The notes: generated by a model not told the origin, from the letters alone. A stretch of 64,000 nucleotides of DNA from Dechloromonas sp. CZR5 (GCF_008711155.1 NZ_VUYQ01000002.1:62001-126000); one strand, 5' to 3'. Numbered from the stretch's first letter, positions 34,845-44,948 are shown. A program made the numbers and translations.

Positions 34845-35836
34845 ATTTGCCCAGCTCCTGCCACGGCGCGGCGCAGGCGGTCGGCAACGGCGGTCCATGC
34901 CGCGTCGGCGGGCAAGGCTTCGACGACGATCAGGTCGACGCCGGCATGGTCCATGTCGCGCAAGGCGGCATAGAAATCGTGCGCGTAGCCTACCGGGTCG
35001 GCCGGCATCAGGCGCCAGGCGTGCGGCATGCCGGCCTGCGGCGGCTGGTTGGCGCTGATCACGGCGCACTTCCCGCCGCGATGGCGCTGGGCGTTGATGA
35101 AATCGAGAAGGCGCTCGCCCGACACCATGCGCAACGGCGTCACCGGCGCGTAGTGCGCTTCGAGCGACCCCGAGACGCGCGGGGCGCCAGCGGCGGTTTC
35201 GACGACCGGCTGGCGGCCGAGCACCGCTTCGAGATGCATCGGCGAGATATGGCCGGGACGCAGGATGACCGGCTCGCCGCGGGAACAGTCGACGATGGTC
35301 GATTCGATACCGACCTTGCATGGTCCGCCATCAAGGATCACCGAGACCCGACTACCCAGTTCCTCGGCGACATGCCCGGCCGTGGTCGGACTGATGCGTC
35401 CGAAGCGGTTGGCTGACGGCGCGGCGATGCCGGCATGTTCGCCCTGGGCACGGGCAAAGCGGCGTAACAGGTCGAGGGCGACCGGATGGCCGGGAACGCG
35501 CAGGCCGACCGTATCCTGGCCGCCGGTCACGACATCCGGCACCCAGGCCTGCTTTTTCAGGATCAAGGTCAACGGGCCTGGCCAGAAGGCTTCCATCAAC
35601 TCCCAGGCGACGTCGGGAACTTGCTCGGCCCAACGGTCGACGGCGTCATGTCCGGCAACGTGAACAATCAGGGGGTGATCGGCCGGACGGCCCTTGGCAG
35701 CGAAAATCTTGGCTACCGCTGACGGCCTGGCAGCATCCGCCCCCAAGCCATAGACCGTCTCGGTCGGGAAGGCAACCAGTTCGCCGGCGATCAGCAGGTC
35801 GACGGCACGCTGGTAATCCGCGTCGGAAGGCGTCAT
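34841..35836 (-). CDS. tsaC: L-threonylcarbamoyladenylate synthase (TsaC/Sua5)
   Basis: A 331-residue Sua5-type enzyme making the precursor of tRNA t6A37. The YrdC domain has GELVAFPTETVYGLGADAAR and IFAAKGRPADHPLIVHVAG, GIAAPSANRFGRISPT; the extra C-terminal Sua5 domain (after about 210, HYAPVTPLRMVSGERLLDFI) makes it the long form. ATG 35836 overlaps the purK stop (TGATG). Last gene of a folD-purE-purK-tsaC run. Confidence 0.92.
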   Translation of the reverse strand: MTPSDADYQRAVDLLIAGELVAFPTETVYGLGADAARPSAVAKIFAAKGRPADHPLIVHVAGHDAVDRWAEQVPDVAWELMEAFWPGPLTLILKKQAWVPDVVTGGQDTVGLRVPGHPVALDLLRRFARAQGEHAGIAAPSANRFGRISPTTAGHVAEELGSRVSVILDGGPCKVGIESTIVDCSRGEPVILRPGHISPMHLEAVLGRQPVVETAAGAPRVSGSLEAHYAPVTPLRMVSGERLLDFINAQRHRGGKCAVISANQPPQAGMPHAWRLMPADPVGYAHDFYAALRDMDHAGVDLIVVEALPADAAWTAVADRLRRAVAGAGQI

Positions 35837-36987
35837 CAGTCCTTGATGCCGATAGCGGCCCGAGCGGCCAACGCAGCCTTCTGCACGGCTTCGGCATGCT
35901 CGCCGATAACCGTGAAGTGGCCCATCTTGCGACCGGGGCGGGCGTGGTGCTTGCCGTAGAGGTGCAGCTTCAGGTTCGGGATGGCGTACAGCTTGGCCCA
36001 ATCCGGTTCGCGATAGGTATCCCCGTCGTACCAGAGGTCACCAAGCAGATTGACCATCACCGATGCCGAGTGAGCGCGTGCTTCGCCCAGCGGCAGGCCG
36101 CACAAGGCGCGAACCTGCTGTTCGAACTGGTCGGTGACGCAGGCATCGAGGGTGTAGTGGCCGCTGTTGTGCGGACGCGGCGCCATTTCATTGACGATCA
36201 GCTGACCACGGCTGACAAAGAACTCGACGCCCATGGTGCCGATGTAGCCCAGCTTTTCGGCGATGCGCGCGGCGACATCCTCGGCGTCGCTCTTGACGCA
36301 GCCGGTGGTACGGGCAGGCACGATGGACACATCGAGAATGCCCTTGGTGTGCTGGTTTTCGCCGGTCGGGAAACAGGCGACCTTACCGCTTTCGTCACGC
36401 GCCAGGACGACCGACACCTCGTAGTCGAGCGTCAGGCGTTGCTCCAGCACGCAATGCTCACCCTTGAAGTGACCGAAGGCGATCAGCGCTTCCTCGCGGT
36501 TATTGACCGTCGCCTGCCCCTTGCCGTCGTAGCCGAAGCGGGCAACCTTCAAGATGGCCGGAAACAGGGAAGCATCGGCGTTGCGGATGTCGTCTTCGCT
36601 GTTGATTGCCGCGAAGGGACCGTGCGGAAAACCGTTGTCGCGCAGAAAGGACTTCTCGGCGATACGGTTCTGGCAGACGGCGACAGCCGCCGCATGCGGA
36701 CGCACCGGCACGAACTTGGCGAGGTAATCCAGCGTATCGGCTGGAACGTTCTCGAACTCGGTGGTGATCGCCGCACAGCCCGCGGCAAACTCGTCGAGTA
36801 CTGCGTAGTCGTTGTAGTCGACGCAAAAATGGCGCTCGGCGATCTGGCCGGCCGGGCTGTTCTTGTCCGGATCGAGGACCCAGACCTGATAGCCCATTTC
36901 GTGGGCGGCGGAAACGAAGAAGCGGCCGAGCTGGCCGCCCCCCAACATGCCCAGCGTGGCGGGCGGCAGGATCATGGTCGACGACAT
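35836..36987 (-). CDS. purK: 5-(carboxyamino)imidazole ribonucleotide synthase
   Basis: A 383-residue ATP-grasp enzyme: ATP-dependent carboxylation of AIR to N5-CAIR in purine synthesis. LGMLGGGQLGRFFVSAAHEM at the N-terminus, FPAILKVARFGYDGKGQATV, VLEQRLTLDYEVSVVLARDE and EMAPRPHNSGHYTLDACVTD are PurK signatures. It lies five bases after purE and forms one pathway step with it. Confidence 0.95.
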   Translation of the reverse strand: MSSTMILPPATLGMLGGGQLGRFFVSAAHEMGYQVWVLDPDKNSPAGQIAERHFCVDYNDYAVLDEFAAGCAAITTEFENVPADTLDYLAKFVPVRPHAAAVAVCQNRIAEKSFLRDNGFPHGPFAAINSEDDIRNADASLFPAILKVARFGYDGKGQATVNNREEALIAFGHFKGEHCVLEQRLTLDYEVSVVLARDESGKVACFPTGENQHTKGILDVSIVPARTTGCVKSDAEDVAARIAEKLGYIGTMGVEFFVSRGQLIVNEMAPRPHNSGHYTLDACVTDQFEQQVRALCGLPLGEARAHSASVMVNLLGDLWYDGDTYREPDWAKLYAIPNLKLHLYGKHHARPGRKMGHFTVIGEHAEAVQKAALAARAAIGIKD

Positions 36988-36992
36988 GCGGC

Positions 36993-37493
36993 TTACACTT
37001 CCGGCAGTTTCATGGCCAGCACCTTCTCGGTCTGGGCCTGGCGGAACGCCTGCAGCTTCGCTTTCAGCGCCGGGTTCTCGTTGGCCAGCATGGCGACGGC
37101 GAACAGCGCGGCATTGGCGGCGCCGGCCTCGCCGATGGCGAAGGTGGCGACCGGAATGCCCTTCGGCATCTGCACGATGGAATGCAGGGAATCGACACCG
37201 GACAGGGCCTTGGACTGGACCGGCACGCCGAGCACCGGCACGATGGTCTTGGCGGCCAGCATGCCCGGCAGATGGGCGGCACCGCCGGCTCCGGCGATGA
37301 TCACCTTGAGGCCGCGCTCACCAGCCATGGCGGCGTAGTCGAACAGCAGATCCGGCGTGCGGTGGGCGGAAACGACACGGGCCTCGAAAGGCACGCCGAA
37401 TTCCTTGAGGATCACGGCAGCGGCCTGCATGGTCGGCCAGTCGGAATCGGAGCCCATGACGACCCCGACGAGCGGTTGGTGTACAGCGTTCAT
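36993..37493 (-). CDS. purE: N5-CAIR mutase
   Basis: A 166-residue class I PurE converting N5-CAIR to [39 protein letters not shown] (active-site His) and [20 protein letters not shown] are diagnostic. The start is two codons from the folD stop, within the same leftward operon. Confidence 0.96.
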   Translation of the reverse strand: MNAVHQPLVGVVMGSDSDWPTMQAAAVILKEFGVPFEARVVSAHRTPDLLFDYAAMAGERGLKVIIAGAGGAAHLPGMLAAKTIVPVLGVPVQSKALSGVDSLHSIVQMPKGIPVATFAIGEAGAANAALFAVAMLANENPALKAKLQAFRQAQTEKVLAMKLPEV

Positions 37494-38351
37494 TTAGCGA
37501 ACCCCTGCCTTGCGTTCAGCGGCCTCGATGGTGTTGGCCAGCAACATGGTAATGGTCATCGGACCGACCCCGCCCGGCACCGGCGTGATCTGGCCGGCGA
37601 CTTCGAGACAGTCGGCGTAATCGACGTCGCCGCACAGCTTGCCGTCGGGCAGGCGGTTGATGCCGACGTCGATGACGACGGCGCCCGGTTTGATCATGTC
37701 ACCCTTGACGAACTTCGGCTTGCCGACGGCGGCGACGACGATGTCGGCACGCCGGGTGTGGAAGTTCAGGTCCTTGGTCTTGGAATGGCAGACGGTCACG
37801 GTGGCACCGGCGTTGATCAGCAGCATCGCCATCGGCTTGCCGACGATGTTGGAACGACCGATGACCACGGCTTCCTTGCCGGTCAGATCGACATTGCCCT
37901 TCTCGAACATCTTCATGACGCCGTACGGGGTACACGGGATGAAACGCGGTGCGCCTTGCGACAGGGCGCCAACGTTCTCGGCATGGAAGCCGTCGACATC
38001 CTTCTCGGCGGAGATGGCTTCGAGCACTTTCTCTTCGTCGAAATGCTTCGGCAGCGGCAGTTGGACCAGAATGCCGTGAATGGACGAATCGGCGTTCAGT
38101 TCGGCGATCTTGTCGAGCACCACCTGCTGGTCGACATCGCGGTCATAGACGATCTTTTCGGAATGCATGCCGATAGCCAGGCAGCCATTGACCTTGTTCT
38201 TCACATAAACCTGGGAGGCCGGGTCTTCGCCGACCAGAATAACCACCAGACCGGGCTTGTGCCCCTTGGCCGCCAGCGCCTCAACGCGGGCCTTGAAGCT
38301 CTGGCGCAGTTCGTCTGCCAGCGCCTTGCCGTCGATAATTTGTGCCGTCAT
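37494..38351 (-). CDS. folD: Methylenetetrahydrofolate dehydrogenase/cyclohydrolase
   Basis: A 285-residue bifunctional FolD, supplying 10-formyl-THF for purine synthesis. [60 protein letters not shown] and [20 protein letters not shown] are family signatures. ATG 38351 is preceded by GGATGCGACG; the longer TTG start is unnecessary. Operon with purE and purK makes metabolic sense. Confidence 0.96.
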   Translation of the reverse strand: MTAQIIDGKALADELRQSFKARVEALAAKGHKPGLVVILVGEDPASQVYVKNKVNGCLAIGMHSEKIVYDRDVDQQVVLDKIAELNADSSIHGILVQLPLPKHFDEEKVLEAISAEKDVDGFHAENVGALSQGAPRFIPCTPYGVMKMFEKGNVDLTGKEAVVIGRSNIVGKPMAMLLINAGATVTVCHSKTKDLNFHTRRADIVVAAVGKPKFVKGDMIKPGAVVIDVGINRLPDGKLCGDVDYADCLEVAGQITPVPGGVGPMTITMLLANTIEAAERKAGVR

Positions 38352-38365
38352 CGTCGCATCCAACA

Positions 38366-38397
38366 AAAAGAAAACGGGAAAGGCAACTGCCTTTCCC
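38366..38397 (-). terminator. Terminator between iorB and folD
   Basis: GGGAAAGGCA (38376-38385) and TGCCTTTCCC (38388-38397) form a 10-bp arm pair with a tiny loop; on the minus strand GTTTTCTTTTTG follows. It separates the iorAB transcript from folD. Confidence 0.8.
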
Positions 38398-38435
38398 TTT
38401 GAATTGGAATGGATTTTACCAGATTCAGGCCGCAG

Positions 38436-39047
38436 TCAGGCGATTGCCGCTTCGGCAGCGCCAACAGCCGCCCTTCCGGACTCGAATGCCTGGCGGTTGA
38501 GGGCGACGACTTTCTCGCCCTTGCGCTGGAAGCGCTTGAGTACGCAGTCGAGCAGCACGTCAGCCGAGAACGGCAACTGATCGGCAATGGCGCCTAGCAT
38601 GACGGTGTTGCCGAGGCGGATATCGCCCAGGCCCTGGGCGATGGTCGTGGCATCGAACGAGACCACCCGTCTGCCGCCTGCCTTCATCTGGCCGACCGGG
38701 TCGGACGGGTAGTCGTAGAGACCCAGTTCGACGACCGGCGGCACGAAGCGCGAGTCGTTGACCAGCGCCGCCGCCCCCGGCCGCAGCATGTGCATCCAGC
38801 GCAAGCCTTCTGCCGCCTCGAAGGCAAGCAGGACATCGGCCTCACCCGGCGCAATCTGCGGCGACAGGACGCGCGGCCCGAAACGCAGGTGCGAGGACAC
38901 CACGCCACCGCGTTGCGCCATGCCGGCGACTTCGGTCTTCTTCGCATCGTGACCCAGGGCGATGGCAGCCTCGGCGAGAATTTCGGTTGCCGTCATGACG
39001 CCCTGACCACCGATGCCGACAACGAGAATATTGGTCGTGCCGCTCAT
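38436..39047 (-). CDS. iorB: Indolepyruvate oxidoreductase beta subunit
   Basis: A 203-residue gamma-type (POR gamma) subunit: NILVVGIGGQGVMTATEILA, KKTEVAGMAQRGGVVSSHLR and ADVLLAFEAAEGLRW. With IorA it decarboxylates aryl-pyruvates from aromatic amino-acid transamination to aryl-acetyl-CoA using ferredoxin. The ATG at 39047 overlaps the iorA stop as ATGA, so the two are coupled. Confidence 0.92.
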   Translation of the reverse strand: MSGTTNILVVGIGGQGVMTATEILAEAAIALGHDAKKTEVAGMAQRGGVVSSHLRFGPRVLSPQIAPGEADVLLAFEAAEGLRWMHMLRPGAAALVNDSRFVPPVVELGLYDYPSDPVGQMKAGGRRVVSFDATTIAQGLGDIRLGNTVMLGAIADQLPFSADVLLDCVLKRFQRKGEKVVALNRQAFESGRAAVGAAEAAIA

Positions 39048-40921
39048 GCCGAGCATCCTTTCTTGACCAGGGTAATGGGCGACACCGGCGCGTAGTGCTG
39101 GATGGCATCCGGCGCGCAGGGCTGGACACACAGACCGCAACCGGTACACACCGACGATTCGATGCGCACGAAGGACAGATCGACCTCGCGCCCGGACCCC
39201 TTCACTTCCTTCCCCCTGCGGGTGACGTGAATGGCCGGGCAGCCGACATCGAGACAGTTGCCGCAGCCGGTGCACTTGTCGTCGAGCACCTCGTAGGGCT
39301 TGAGCTTGTGGTAGTCCTTGATCAGTACGCAGGGCTGATCGGTCACGATGACCGACACGTCGGGCACCTTGACCTCATCGCGGATGGTCTTGAACAAGGT
39401 GGGCAGCTCGTACGGATTGACCTTGTGCACCCGCTCTTCCTTGACGCCCAGCGCCTTGACCAGCTTGACGAAGTCGATGCGTGGCGCCTCTTCGCCGTGG
39501 ATATCGCGCCCGTTGCCCGGGTTGTCCTGGCCGCCGGTCATGCCGACTGCGCGGTTGTCGAGCAGCAGGACGGTGACATTGGCCTTGTTGTAGACCATGT
39601 CGAGCAGGCCTTGCATGCCCATATGCAGGAAGGTCGAGTCGCCGATGACGGCAACGATGCGTTTGTCCTTGTCGGCTTCGCCGCGCCCCTTGTCCATGCC
39701 GAGCGCAATGCCCATCGAGGCGCCCATCGACACACAGGTATCCATGGCCTGCCACGGATGGCCGGCCCCCAGCGTGTAGCAGCCGATGTCGCCGGAGATA
39801 TTGAGGTTGCGCACCTGCGACAGGGTGTAATAGACACCGAGATGCGGACAGGCCACGCACATGGTCGGCGGTCGCGGGAATATCTGCGCCGGGCGAATGG
39901 CCGGCGCCGCCTCGTCGACCGGCTCGCCAAGCAGGCGGGCGATGGCCGGCTTGAGCACGGGCGGCGCCAGCTCGCCCTGCAGCGGCAGGATGTCTTTGCC
40001 GATGACCGCGATGCCCTGCGCCTTGAGTTCGGTTTCGACCAGCGGCTCGACCTCTTCGACGACGACGGCCTGATCGACCAGGGCCGCCAGTTCGCGGCAC
40101 TTTTCCAGCGGCAGCGGGCAGGAGAAGCCCAGCTTGAGGACCGGCGCGTTCGGGAAGGATTCCTTGACATGCATGTAGGCCGGGCCGGAGGTGATGAAAC
40201 CGATACGGCGGTCGCTGCCCGGCTCGATCACGTTGAGCGGCGAGCGCTCGGCCTCGGCACGCAATTCGCCGTCGCGCTTGAACATCAGCGGAATGCGCTT
40301 GCCGGCATTGCCCGGCACCATGACGTAACGTGACGGGTCCTTCTTGAACCCGGCGCCGACGTGGGCGTTGCGTTCACCAACGGTGACCAGCGCCTTGACG
40401 TGGTTGATGCGGGTCGTCATGCGCAGGATGACCGGCACCTGGAATTTCTCGGAGAGCACGTAGGCAGCCAGCGTCATGTCGTAGGCTTCCTGCGAATCCG
40501 CCGGCTCGAACACCGGCACGTGGGCGAAGCGCCCCCAGTAGCGGGAATCCTGTTCGTTCTGCGACGACGACAGGCCGACATCGTCGGCGATGGCGATGAC
40601 CAGTCCGCCATCCACGCCGGTCAGGGTCAGCGTCATCAGCGCATCGGAGGCGACATTCATGCCGACATGCTTCATGCAGCAGAAGGCGCGCGAGCCGGCA
40701 TAGGCGGCGCCGATGGCGACCTCCAGCGAGACTTTCTCGTTGACCGACCATTCGGCATAGATGTCCGGATAGGTCGATATGACTTCGAGCATTTCGGTCG
40801 ACGGCGTGCCGGGATAGGCGGCAGCCACCTTCACGCCGGCCTCCCAGACCGCGCGGGCGACCGCTTCGTTACCGGACATCAGAATCCGGCTGGCTGCCGG
40901 CGCGGGCATGACTGCCGCCAT
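39044..40921 (-). CDS. iorA: Indolepyruvate ferredoxin oxidoreductase alpha subunit
   Basis: A 625-residue ThDP enzyme: N-terminal pyrimidine-binding part (ILMSGNEAVARAVWEAGVKV AAAYPGTPSTEM), central ThDP pyrophosphate part (GDIGCYTLGAGHPWQAMDTC; IAVIGDST-like VAVIGDSTFLHMG), and a C-terminal 2[4Fe-4S] ferredoxin domain (KCTGCGNCLDVGCPAI; VCTGCGLCVQPCAPDAI). GAGGAG precedes ATG 40921, rejecting a longer reading. Confidence 0.94.
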   Translation of the reverse strand: MAAVMPAPAASRILMSGNEAVARAVWEAGVKVAAAYPGTPSTEMLEVISTYPDIYAEWSVNEKVSLEVAIGAAYAGSRAFCCMKHVGMNVASDALMTLTLTGVDGGLVIAIADDVGLSSSQNEQDSRYWGRFAHVPVFEPADSQEAYDMTLAAYVLSEKFQVPVILRMTTRINHVKALVTVGERNAHVGAGFKKDPSRYVMVPGNAGKRIPLMFKRDGELRAEAERSPLNVIEPGSDRRIGFITSGPAYMHVKESFPNAPVLKLGFSCPLPLEKCRELAALVDQAVVVEEVEPLVETELKAQGIAVIGKDILPLQGELAPPVLKPAIARLLGEPVDEAAPAIRPAQIFPRPPTMCVACPHLGVYYTLSQVRNLNISGDIGCYTLGAGHPWQAMDTCVSMGASMGIALGMDKGRGEADKDKRIVAVIGDSTFLHMGMQGLLDMVYNKANVTVLLLDNRAVGMTGGQDNPGNGRDIHGEEAPRIDFVKLVKALGVKEERVHKVNPYELPTLFKTIRDEVKVPDVSVIVTDQPCVLIKDYHKLKPYEVLDDKCTGCGNCLDVGCPAIHVTRRGKEVKGSGREVDLSFVRIESSVCTGCGLCVQPCAPDAIQHYAPVSPITLVKKGCSA

Positions 40922-41036
40922 ATCGACTCCTCGAGAAATCAATTGAAAACCCACGATTATAGGAAGGTCATTTTTTATGGATTTGATACAACGCAATTCA
41001 AACAAGCTTTTCACCTTGTGTCACAAACCTGCACGA

Positions 41037-41050
41037 TTGATGAACATCAA
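41037..41050 (+). promoter_or_regulatory. FNR/DNR-type box upstream of norE
   Basis: TTGATGAACATCAA is a perfect TTGAT-N4-ATCAA dyad, the Crp/Fnr-family consensus used by FNR, ANR and DNR. It lies 56 bases before the norE ATG, suitable for activation under low oxygen or nitric oxide. Confidence 0.85.
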
Positions 41051-41105
41051 TGCCCGGTGACGACATGTACAAGGACAATGTCCGCGTTGCCTCCATCGCG
41101 CCGCC

Positions 41106-41702
41106 ATGAACGCCGCCACGCTCGACCTCGCCCCGCCAGAAGCCCCTGTCCGCCACATCCCCGGCAACAAGGGGATCTGGGTCGGTATCACCTGCGAGTT
41201 CGTCGAGTTCGCTGTATTGTTCGCGGTGTATTTCATCGCCCGCGCCCATTTTCCGGACGCCTTCCACGAAGGCGCCCAGCGCCTGAATATCCTCGCCGGC
41301 ACCAGCATCACCCTGCTGATGATCACCAGCAGCTATTGCATCGCCTGCTCGGTCAACGCCATCCGCCAGAACAAACACCGCAGCGCCGTGATCTGGCTGG
41401 TCGCCGGGCTGGTCATCGCCCTCGGCTACCCCATCGTGAAGATCCTCGAAATCAACTGGAACCTGGCGCACGGCATCAACGGGGAATCGGGGATTTTCTT
41501 CACCGTCTACTATTACCTGACCTTCAACCACCTGGTGCATGCCACCTGGGGCATCCTCGGCATCCTGTGGGTACTCGCCCGCCTGCTGTTCCACGGCTAC
41601 ACGGCCGACGATTACGCCGGACTCGAGGCACTGGCCAGTTACTGGCACGCCACCGACATCATCTGGCTGGTCATCTTCCCCTTCTTCTACGTCCTCGCCT
41701 GA
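41106..41702 (+). CDS. norE: Cytochrome c oxidase subunit III-like protein (NorE)
   Basis: A 198-residue membrane protein with about five hydrophobic helices (ITCEFVEFAVLFAVYFIARA; SITLLMITSSYCIACSVNAI; VIWLVAGLVIALGYPIVKIL; HLVHATWGILGILWVLARLL; YWHATDIIWLVIFPFFYVLA). The size and heme-copper-oxidase subunit III motifs fit NorE, which promotes nitric oxide reductase activity. No catalytic norCB lies nearby. The FNR-type box upstream supports an NO/denitrification role. Confidence 0.82.
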   Translation: MNAATLDLAPPEAPVRHIPGNKGIWVGITCEFVEFAVLFAVYFIARAHFPDAFHEGAQRLNILAGTSITLLMITSSYCIACSVNAIRQNKHRSAVIWLVAGLVIALGYPIVKILEINWNLAHGINGESGIFFTVYYYLTFNHLVHATWGILGILWVLARLLFHGYTADDYAGLEALASYWHATDIIWLVIFPFFYVLA

Positions 41703-41704
41703 GC

Positions 41705-41998
41705 ATGCCCGCGAAAGACCATTTCCCCCTGCTCACCGCCGCCTGGCTGGCCCTGGTGGCGCTGACGCTCGCCAGCCTCGGACTCGGCGAATGGTTCCGC
41801 GCAGCCGCCTGGCTGCCCGCCCTGGTCGCTGCGATCATGTGGCTCAAGGGCATCGTGATCGCCCGCTGCTTCATCGAATCGCACATCGCCCACCCCTTCA
41901 TTGCGCGCGTGCTCACGGTCTTCATCGCCTTCGCGCCGATCGCCCTGCTCATCACGGCCTTCTTCGGCAACACCGTGGCCCGCTGGGCCAGCATCTAA
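41705..41998 (+). CDS. norF: Cytochrome c oxidase subunit IV-like protein (NorF)
   Basis: A 97-residue protein with three hydrophobic helices (AAWLALVALTLASLGLGEWF; AAAWLPALVAAIMWLKGIVI; LTVFIAFAPIALLITAFFGN), the subunit IV/NorF layout. It starts two bases after norE and is co-transcribed. MWLKGIVIARCFIE is characteristic. Confidence 0.8.
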   Translation: MPAKDHFPLLTAAWLALVALTLASLGLGEWFRAAAWLPALVAAIMWLKGIVIARCFIESHIAHPFIARVLTVFIAFAPIALLITAFFGNTVARWASI

Positions 41999-42139
41999 GC
42001 AGCTCCACCCACTGGCGACCGAACGTCCGGCACGGGCGATTTCGGTCCGTCAACCCATCCGGCATACGTGAAATCCCTAAGCAAAAATACCCGAAAAACA
42101 TGCTCACCTTTATTGCACGATGCGAATTTTGTTTTTACA

Positions 42140-42154
42140 ATGCGAAACACGCAT
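42140..42154. promoter_or_regulatory. ATGCG-N5-CGCAT dyad upstream of aceE
   Basis: ATGCGAAACACGCAT is a perfect 5-bp dyad about 97 bases before the aceE start; a second GATGCGAA lies 21 bases further up. Possible operator of the pyruvate dehydrogenase operon; the regulator is unknown. Nothing else is seen in 41999-42250. Confidence 0.4.
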
Positions 42155-42250
42155 TAGGGAAAGTACGGACGCGCGAACCGGTCCGCAAGGAGTAAAGTTG
42201 TTTTGCTAAACACAGGCAAAACAGAATGAACACCAACCGTGGAGACAAAC

Positions 42251-44932
42251 ATGGCCAACCAGCCGAATGCACTGCCTGATCCTGCCGACGTCGATCCGCA
42301 GGAAACAAAAGAATGGATGGATGCCCTCGAAGGCGTCATCAACGTCGAAGGCCCGACCCGCGCCCACTACCTGATCGAGAAAGTCATCGGCCAGGCCCGC
42401 CAGCAGGGAGTCGACATTCCCTACTCGGCGAATACCGAATACATCAACACCATTCCTGTCGACCAGCAGCCGAAGTACCCCGGCAACGCCGACATGGAAA
42501 TCAAGATTCACTCCTACATCCGCTGGAACGCCATGGCCATGGTCGTCCGCGCCAACAAGGACACCAACGTCGGCGGCCACATCGCCTCCTTCGCTTCTGC
42601 CGCCGCCCTGTACGACGTCGGCTTCTCGCATTTCTGGCACGCCCCGTCCGCCGACCATGACGGCGACCTGATCTTCTTCCAGGGCCACTCGGTACCGGGC
42701 GTCTATTCGCGCGCCTTCATGCTCGGCCGCTTCACCGAGGAGCAGATGGACAGCTTCCGCCAGGAAACCGGCGGCAAAGGCATCTCCTCCTACCCGCACC
42801 CGTGGCTGATGCCGGATTTCTGGCAATTCCCGACCGTATCGATGGGCCTCGGCCCGATCCAGGCCATCTATCAGGCCCGCTTCATGAAGTACCTCGCCTC
42901 GCGCGGCCTGATCGACGCTGCCAAGGCAGAAAAGCGCAAGGTCTGGGCCTTCCTCGGCGACGGCGAGACCGACGAAGTCGAATCGCTCGGCGCCATCGGC
43001 ATGGCCGGCCGCGAAAAGCTGGACAACCTGATCTTCGTCATCAACTGCAACCTGCAGCGTCTGGACGGCCCGGTACGCGGCAACGGCAAGATCATCCAGG
43101 AACTGGAAGGCGAATTCCGCGGTTCCGGCTGGAACGTCATCAAGCTGATCTGGGGCACCCAGTGGGATACCCTGTTCCAGCGCGACAAGACCGGCATCCT
43201 GAAGAAGCGCATGATGGAACTGTGCGACGGCGAGTACCAGACCTTCAAGGCCAAGAACGGCGCCTACGTCCGCGAACATTTCTTCAATACGCCGGAACTG
43301 AAGGCACTGGTCGCCGACTGGACCGATGATCAGGTGTGGAACCTGAACCGTGGCGGCCACGACCTCTTCAAGATCTTCGCCGCCTACAACGCCGCCGTCA
43401 CCCACAAGGGCGCTCCGACCCTGATCCTGGCCAAGACCATCAAGGGCTTCGGCATGGGCCAGGCCGGCGAGGCGATGAATATCTCCCACCAGCAGAAGAA
43501 GATGGACAAGGAGCAGATCGGCCGCTTCCGTGACCGCTTCAACCTGCCGGTACCGGACGACAAGCTGGAAGAACTGCCTTACCTCAAGTTCGCCGAAGAC
43601 TCGCCCGAGTACCAGTACATGCGCCAACGCCGCATGGACCTCGGCGGCTTCCTGCCGTCGCGCCGCCGCAAGGCCGACCCGCTGGCCATCCCGGCCCTCG
43701 ACACCTATGCCGCGCTGTTGAAGGCTTCCGGCGAAGGCCGCGAACTGTCGACCACGATGGCCATCGTCCGCATCATGAACATGCTGCTGAAGGACAAGCA
43801 GGTCGGCAAGAACGTCGTGCCCATCGTGCCGGACGAGTCCCGCACCTTCGGCATGGAAGGCATGTTCCGTGCCGTCGGCATCTGGAACCAGGAAGGCCAG
43901 AACTACGTGCCGGAAGACCATGACCAGCTGATGTTCTACAAGGAATCGAAGACCGGTCAGGTTCTCCAGGAAGGCATCAACGAAGCCGGTGCGATGAGTG
44001 ACTGGATCGCCGCCGCCACCTCGTACTCGGTGCATGGCGTGCAGACCATTCCGTTCTACATCTGCTACTCGATGTTCGGCCTGCAACGCACCCTGGACCT
44101 CGTCTGGGCGGCTGGCGACCAGCGCGCCCGCGGCTTCCTGGTCGGCGGTACCGCCGGCCGCACGACGCTGAACGGCGAAGGCCTGCAGCACGAGGACGGC
44201 CACAGCCTGATCCTGTCGCAACTGGTGCCGAACTGCGTCTCCTACGACCCGACCTTCCAGTACGAAGTCGCCGTCGTCGTCCAGGACGGCATGCGCCGCA
44301 TGTTCGCCGAACAGGAAGACGTCTTCTACTACATCACCGTGATGAACGAGAACTACGAGCACCCGGACATGCCGGCTGGTGCCGAGGCCGACATCATCAA
44401 GGGCATGTACCAGTTCAAGAAAGGTGGCGAAGGCAAGCTGCGCGTCCAGCTGCTCGGCTCCGGCACCATCTTCCGCGAAGTCATCGCTGCCGCCGACCTG
44501 CTCAAGAACGATTGGGGCGTCGAGGCCGACATCTGGGGCTGCCCGTCCTTCAACGAACTGGCCCGCGACGGCCAGGACACCGCCCGCTGGAACCTGCTGC
44601 ACCCGCTGGAAGCCCCGAAGCTGTCGCACGTCGAGCAGAAGCTGGCCGGCGCCGAAGGTCCGGTGATTGCCGCAACCGACTACATCAAGCTGTTCTCCGA
44701 GCAGATCCGCCCGTTCGTCAAGAACACCTACATCACGCTGGGCACCGACGGTTTCGGTCGTTCCGACACCCGCGAGAAGCTGCGTCACCACTTCGAAGTC
44801 GATCGTCACTGGGTCACCCTGGCTGCCCTGAAGGCCCTGGCTGACGAAGGCAAGATCGAGCGCGAGAAGGTTGCCGCCGCCCTGGTCAAGTACAACCTGG
44901 ATCCGGCCAAGCCGAATCCGATGTCTGTTTAA
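42251..44932 (+). CDS. aceE: Pyruvate dehydrogenase E1, homodimeric
   Basis: An 893-residue AceE, decarboxylating pyruvate onto lipoate of E2. The ThDP motif VWAFLGDGETDEVESLGAIG ... NLIFVINCNLQRLDGPVRGN, HIASFASAAALYDVGFSHFW and LTLGTDGFGRSDTRE-type ITLGTDGFGRSDTREKLRHH identify the gammaproteobacterial/betaproteobacterial type. GGAGACAAAC precedes ATG 42251; a GTG four codons earlier would leave the SD inside the gene. First gene of aceE-aceF-lpdA. Confidence 0.97.
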   Translation: MANQPNALPDPADVDPQETKEWMDALEGVINVEGPTRAHYLIEKVIGQARQQGVDIPYSANTEYINTIPVDQQPKYPGNADMEIKIHSYIRWNAMAMVVRANKDTNVGGHIASFASAAALYDVGFSHFWHAPSADHDGDLIFFQGHSVPGVYSRAFMLGRFTEEQMDSFRQETGGKGISSYPHPWLMPDFWQFPTVSMGLGPIQAIYQARFMKYLASRGLIDAAKAEKRKVWAFLGDGETDEVESLGAIGMAGREKLDNLIFVINCNLQRLDGPVRGNGKIIQELEGEFRGSGWNVIKLIWGTQWDTLFQRDKTGILKKRMMELCDGEYQTFKAKNGAYVREHFFNTPELKALVADWTDDQVWNLNRGGHDLFKIFAAYNAAVTHKGAPTLILAKTIKGFGMGQAGEAMNISHQQKKMDKEQIGRFRDRFNLPVPDDKLEELPYLKFAEDSPEYQYMRQRRMDLGGFLPSRRRKADPLAIPALDTYAALLKASGEGRELSTTMAIVRIMNMLLKDKQVGKNVVPIVPDESRTFGMEGMFRAVGIWNQEGQNYVPEDHDQLMFYKESKTGQVLQEGINEAGAMSDWIAAATSYSVHGVQTIPFYICYSMFGLQRTLDLVWAAGDQRARGFLVGGTAGRTTLNGEGLQHEDGHSLILSQLVPNCVSYDPTFQYEVAVVVQDGMRRMFAEQEDVFYYITVMNENYEHPDMPAGAEADIIKGMYQFKKGGEGKLRVQLLGSGTIFREVIAAADLLKNDWGVEADIWGCPSFNELARDGQDTARWNLLHPLEAPKLSHVEQKLAGAEGPVIAATDYIKLFSEQIRPFVKNTYITLGTDGFGRSDTREKLRHHFEVDRHWVTLAALKALADEGKIEREKVAAALVKYNLDPAKPNPMSV

Positions 44933-44948
44933 TCGGGAGGAGACGACA

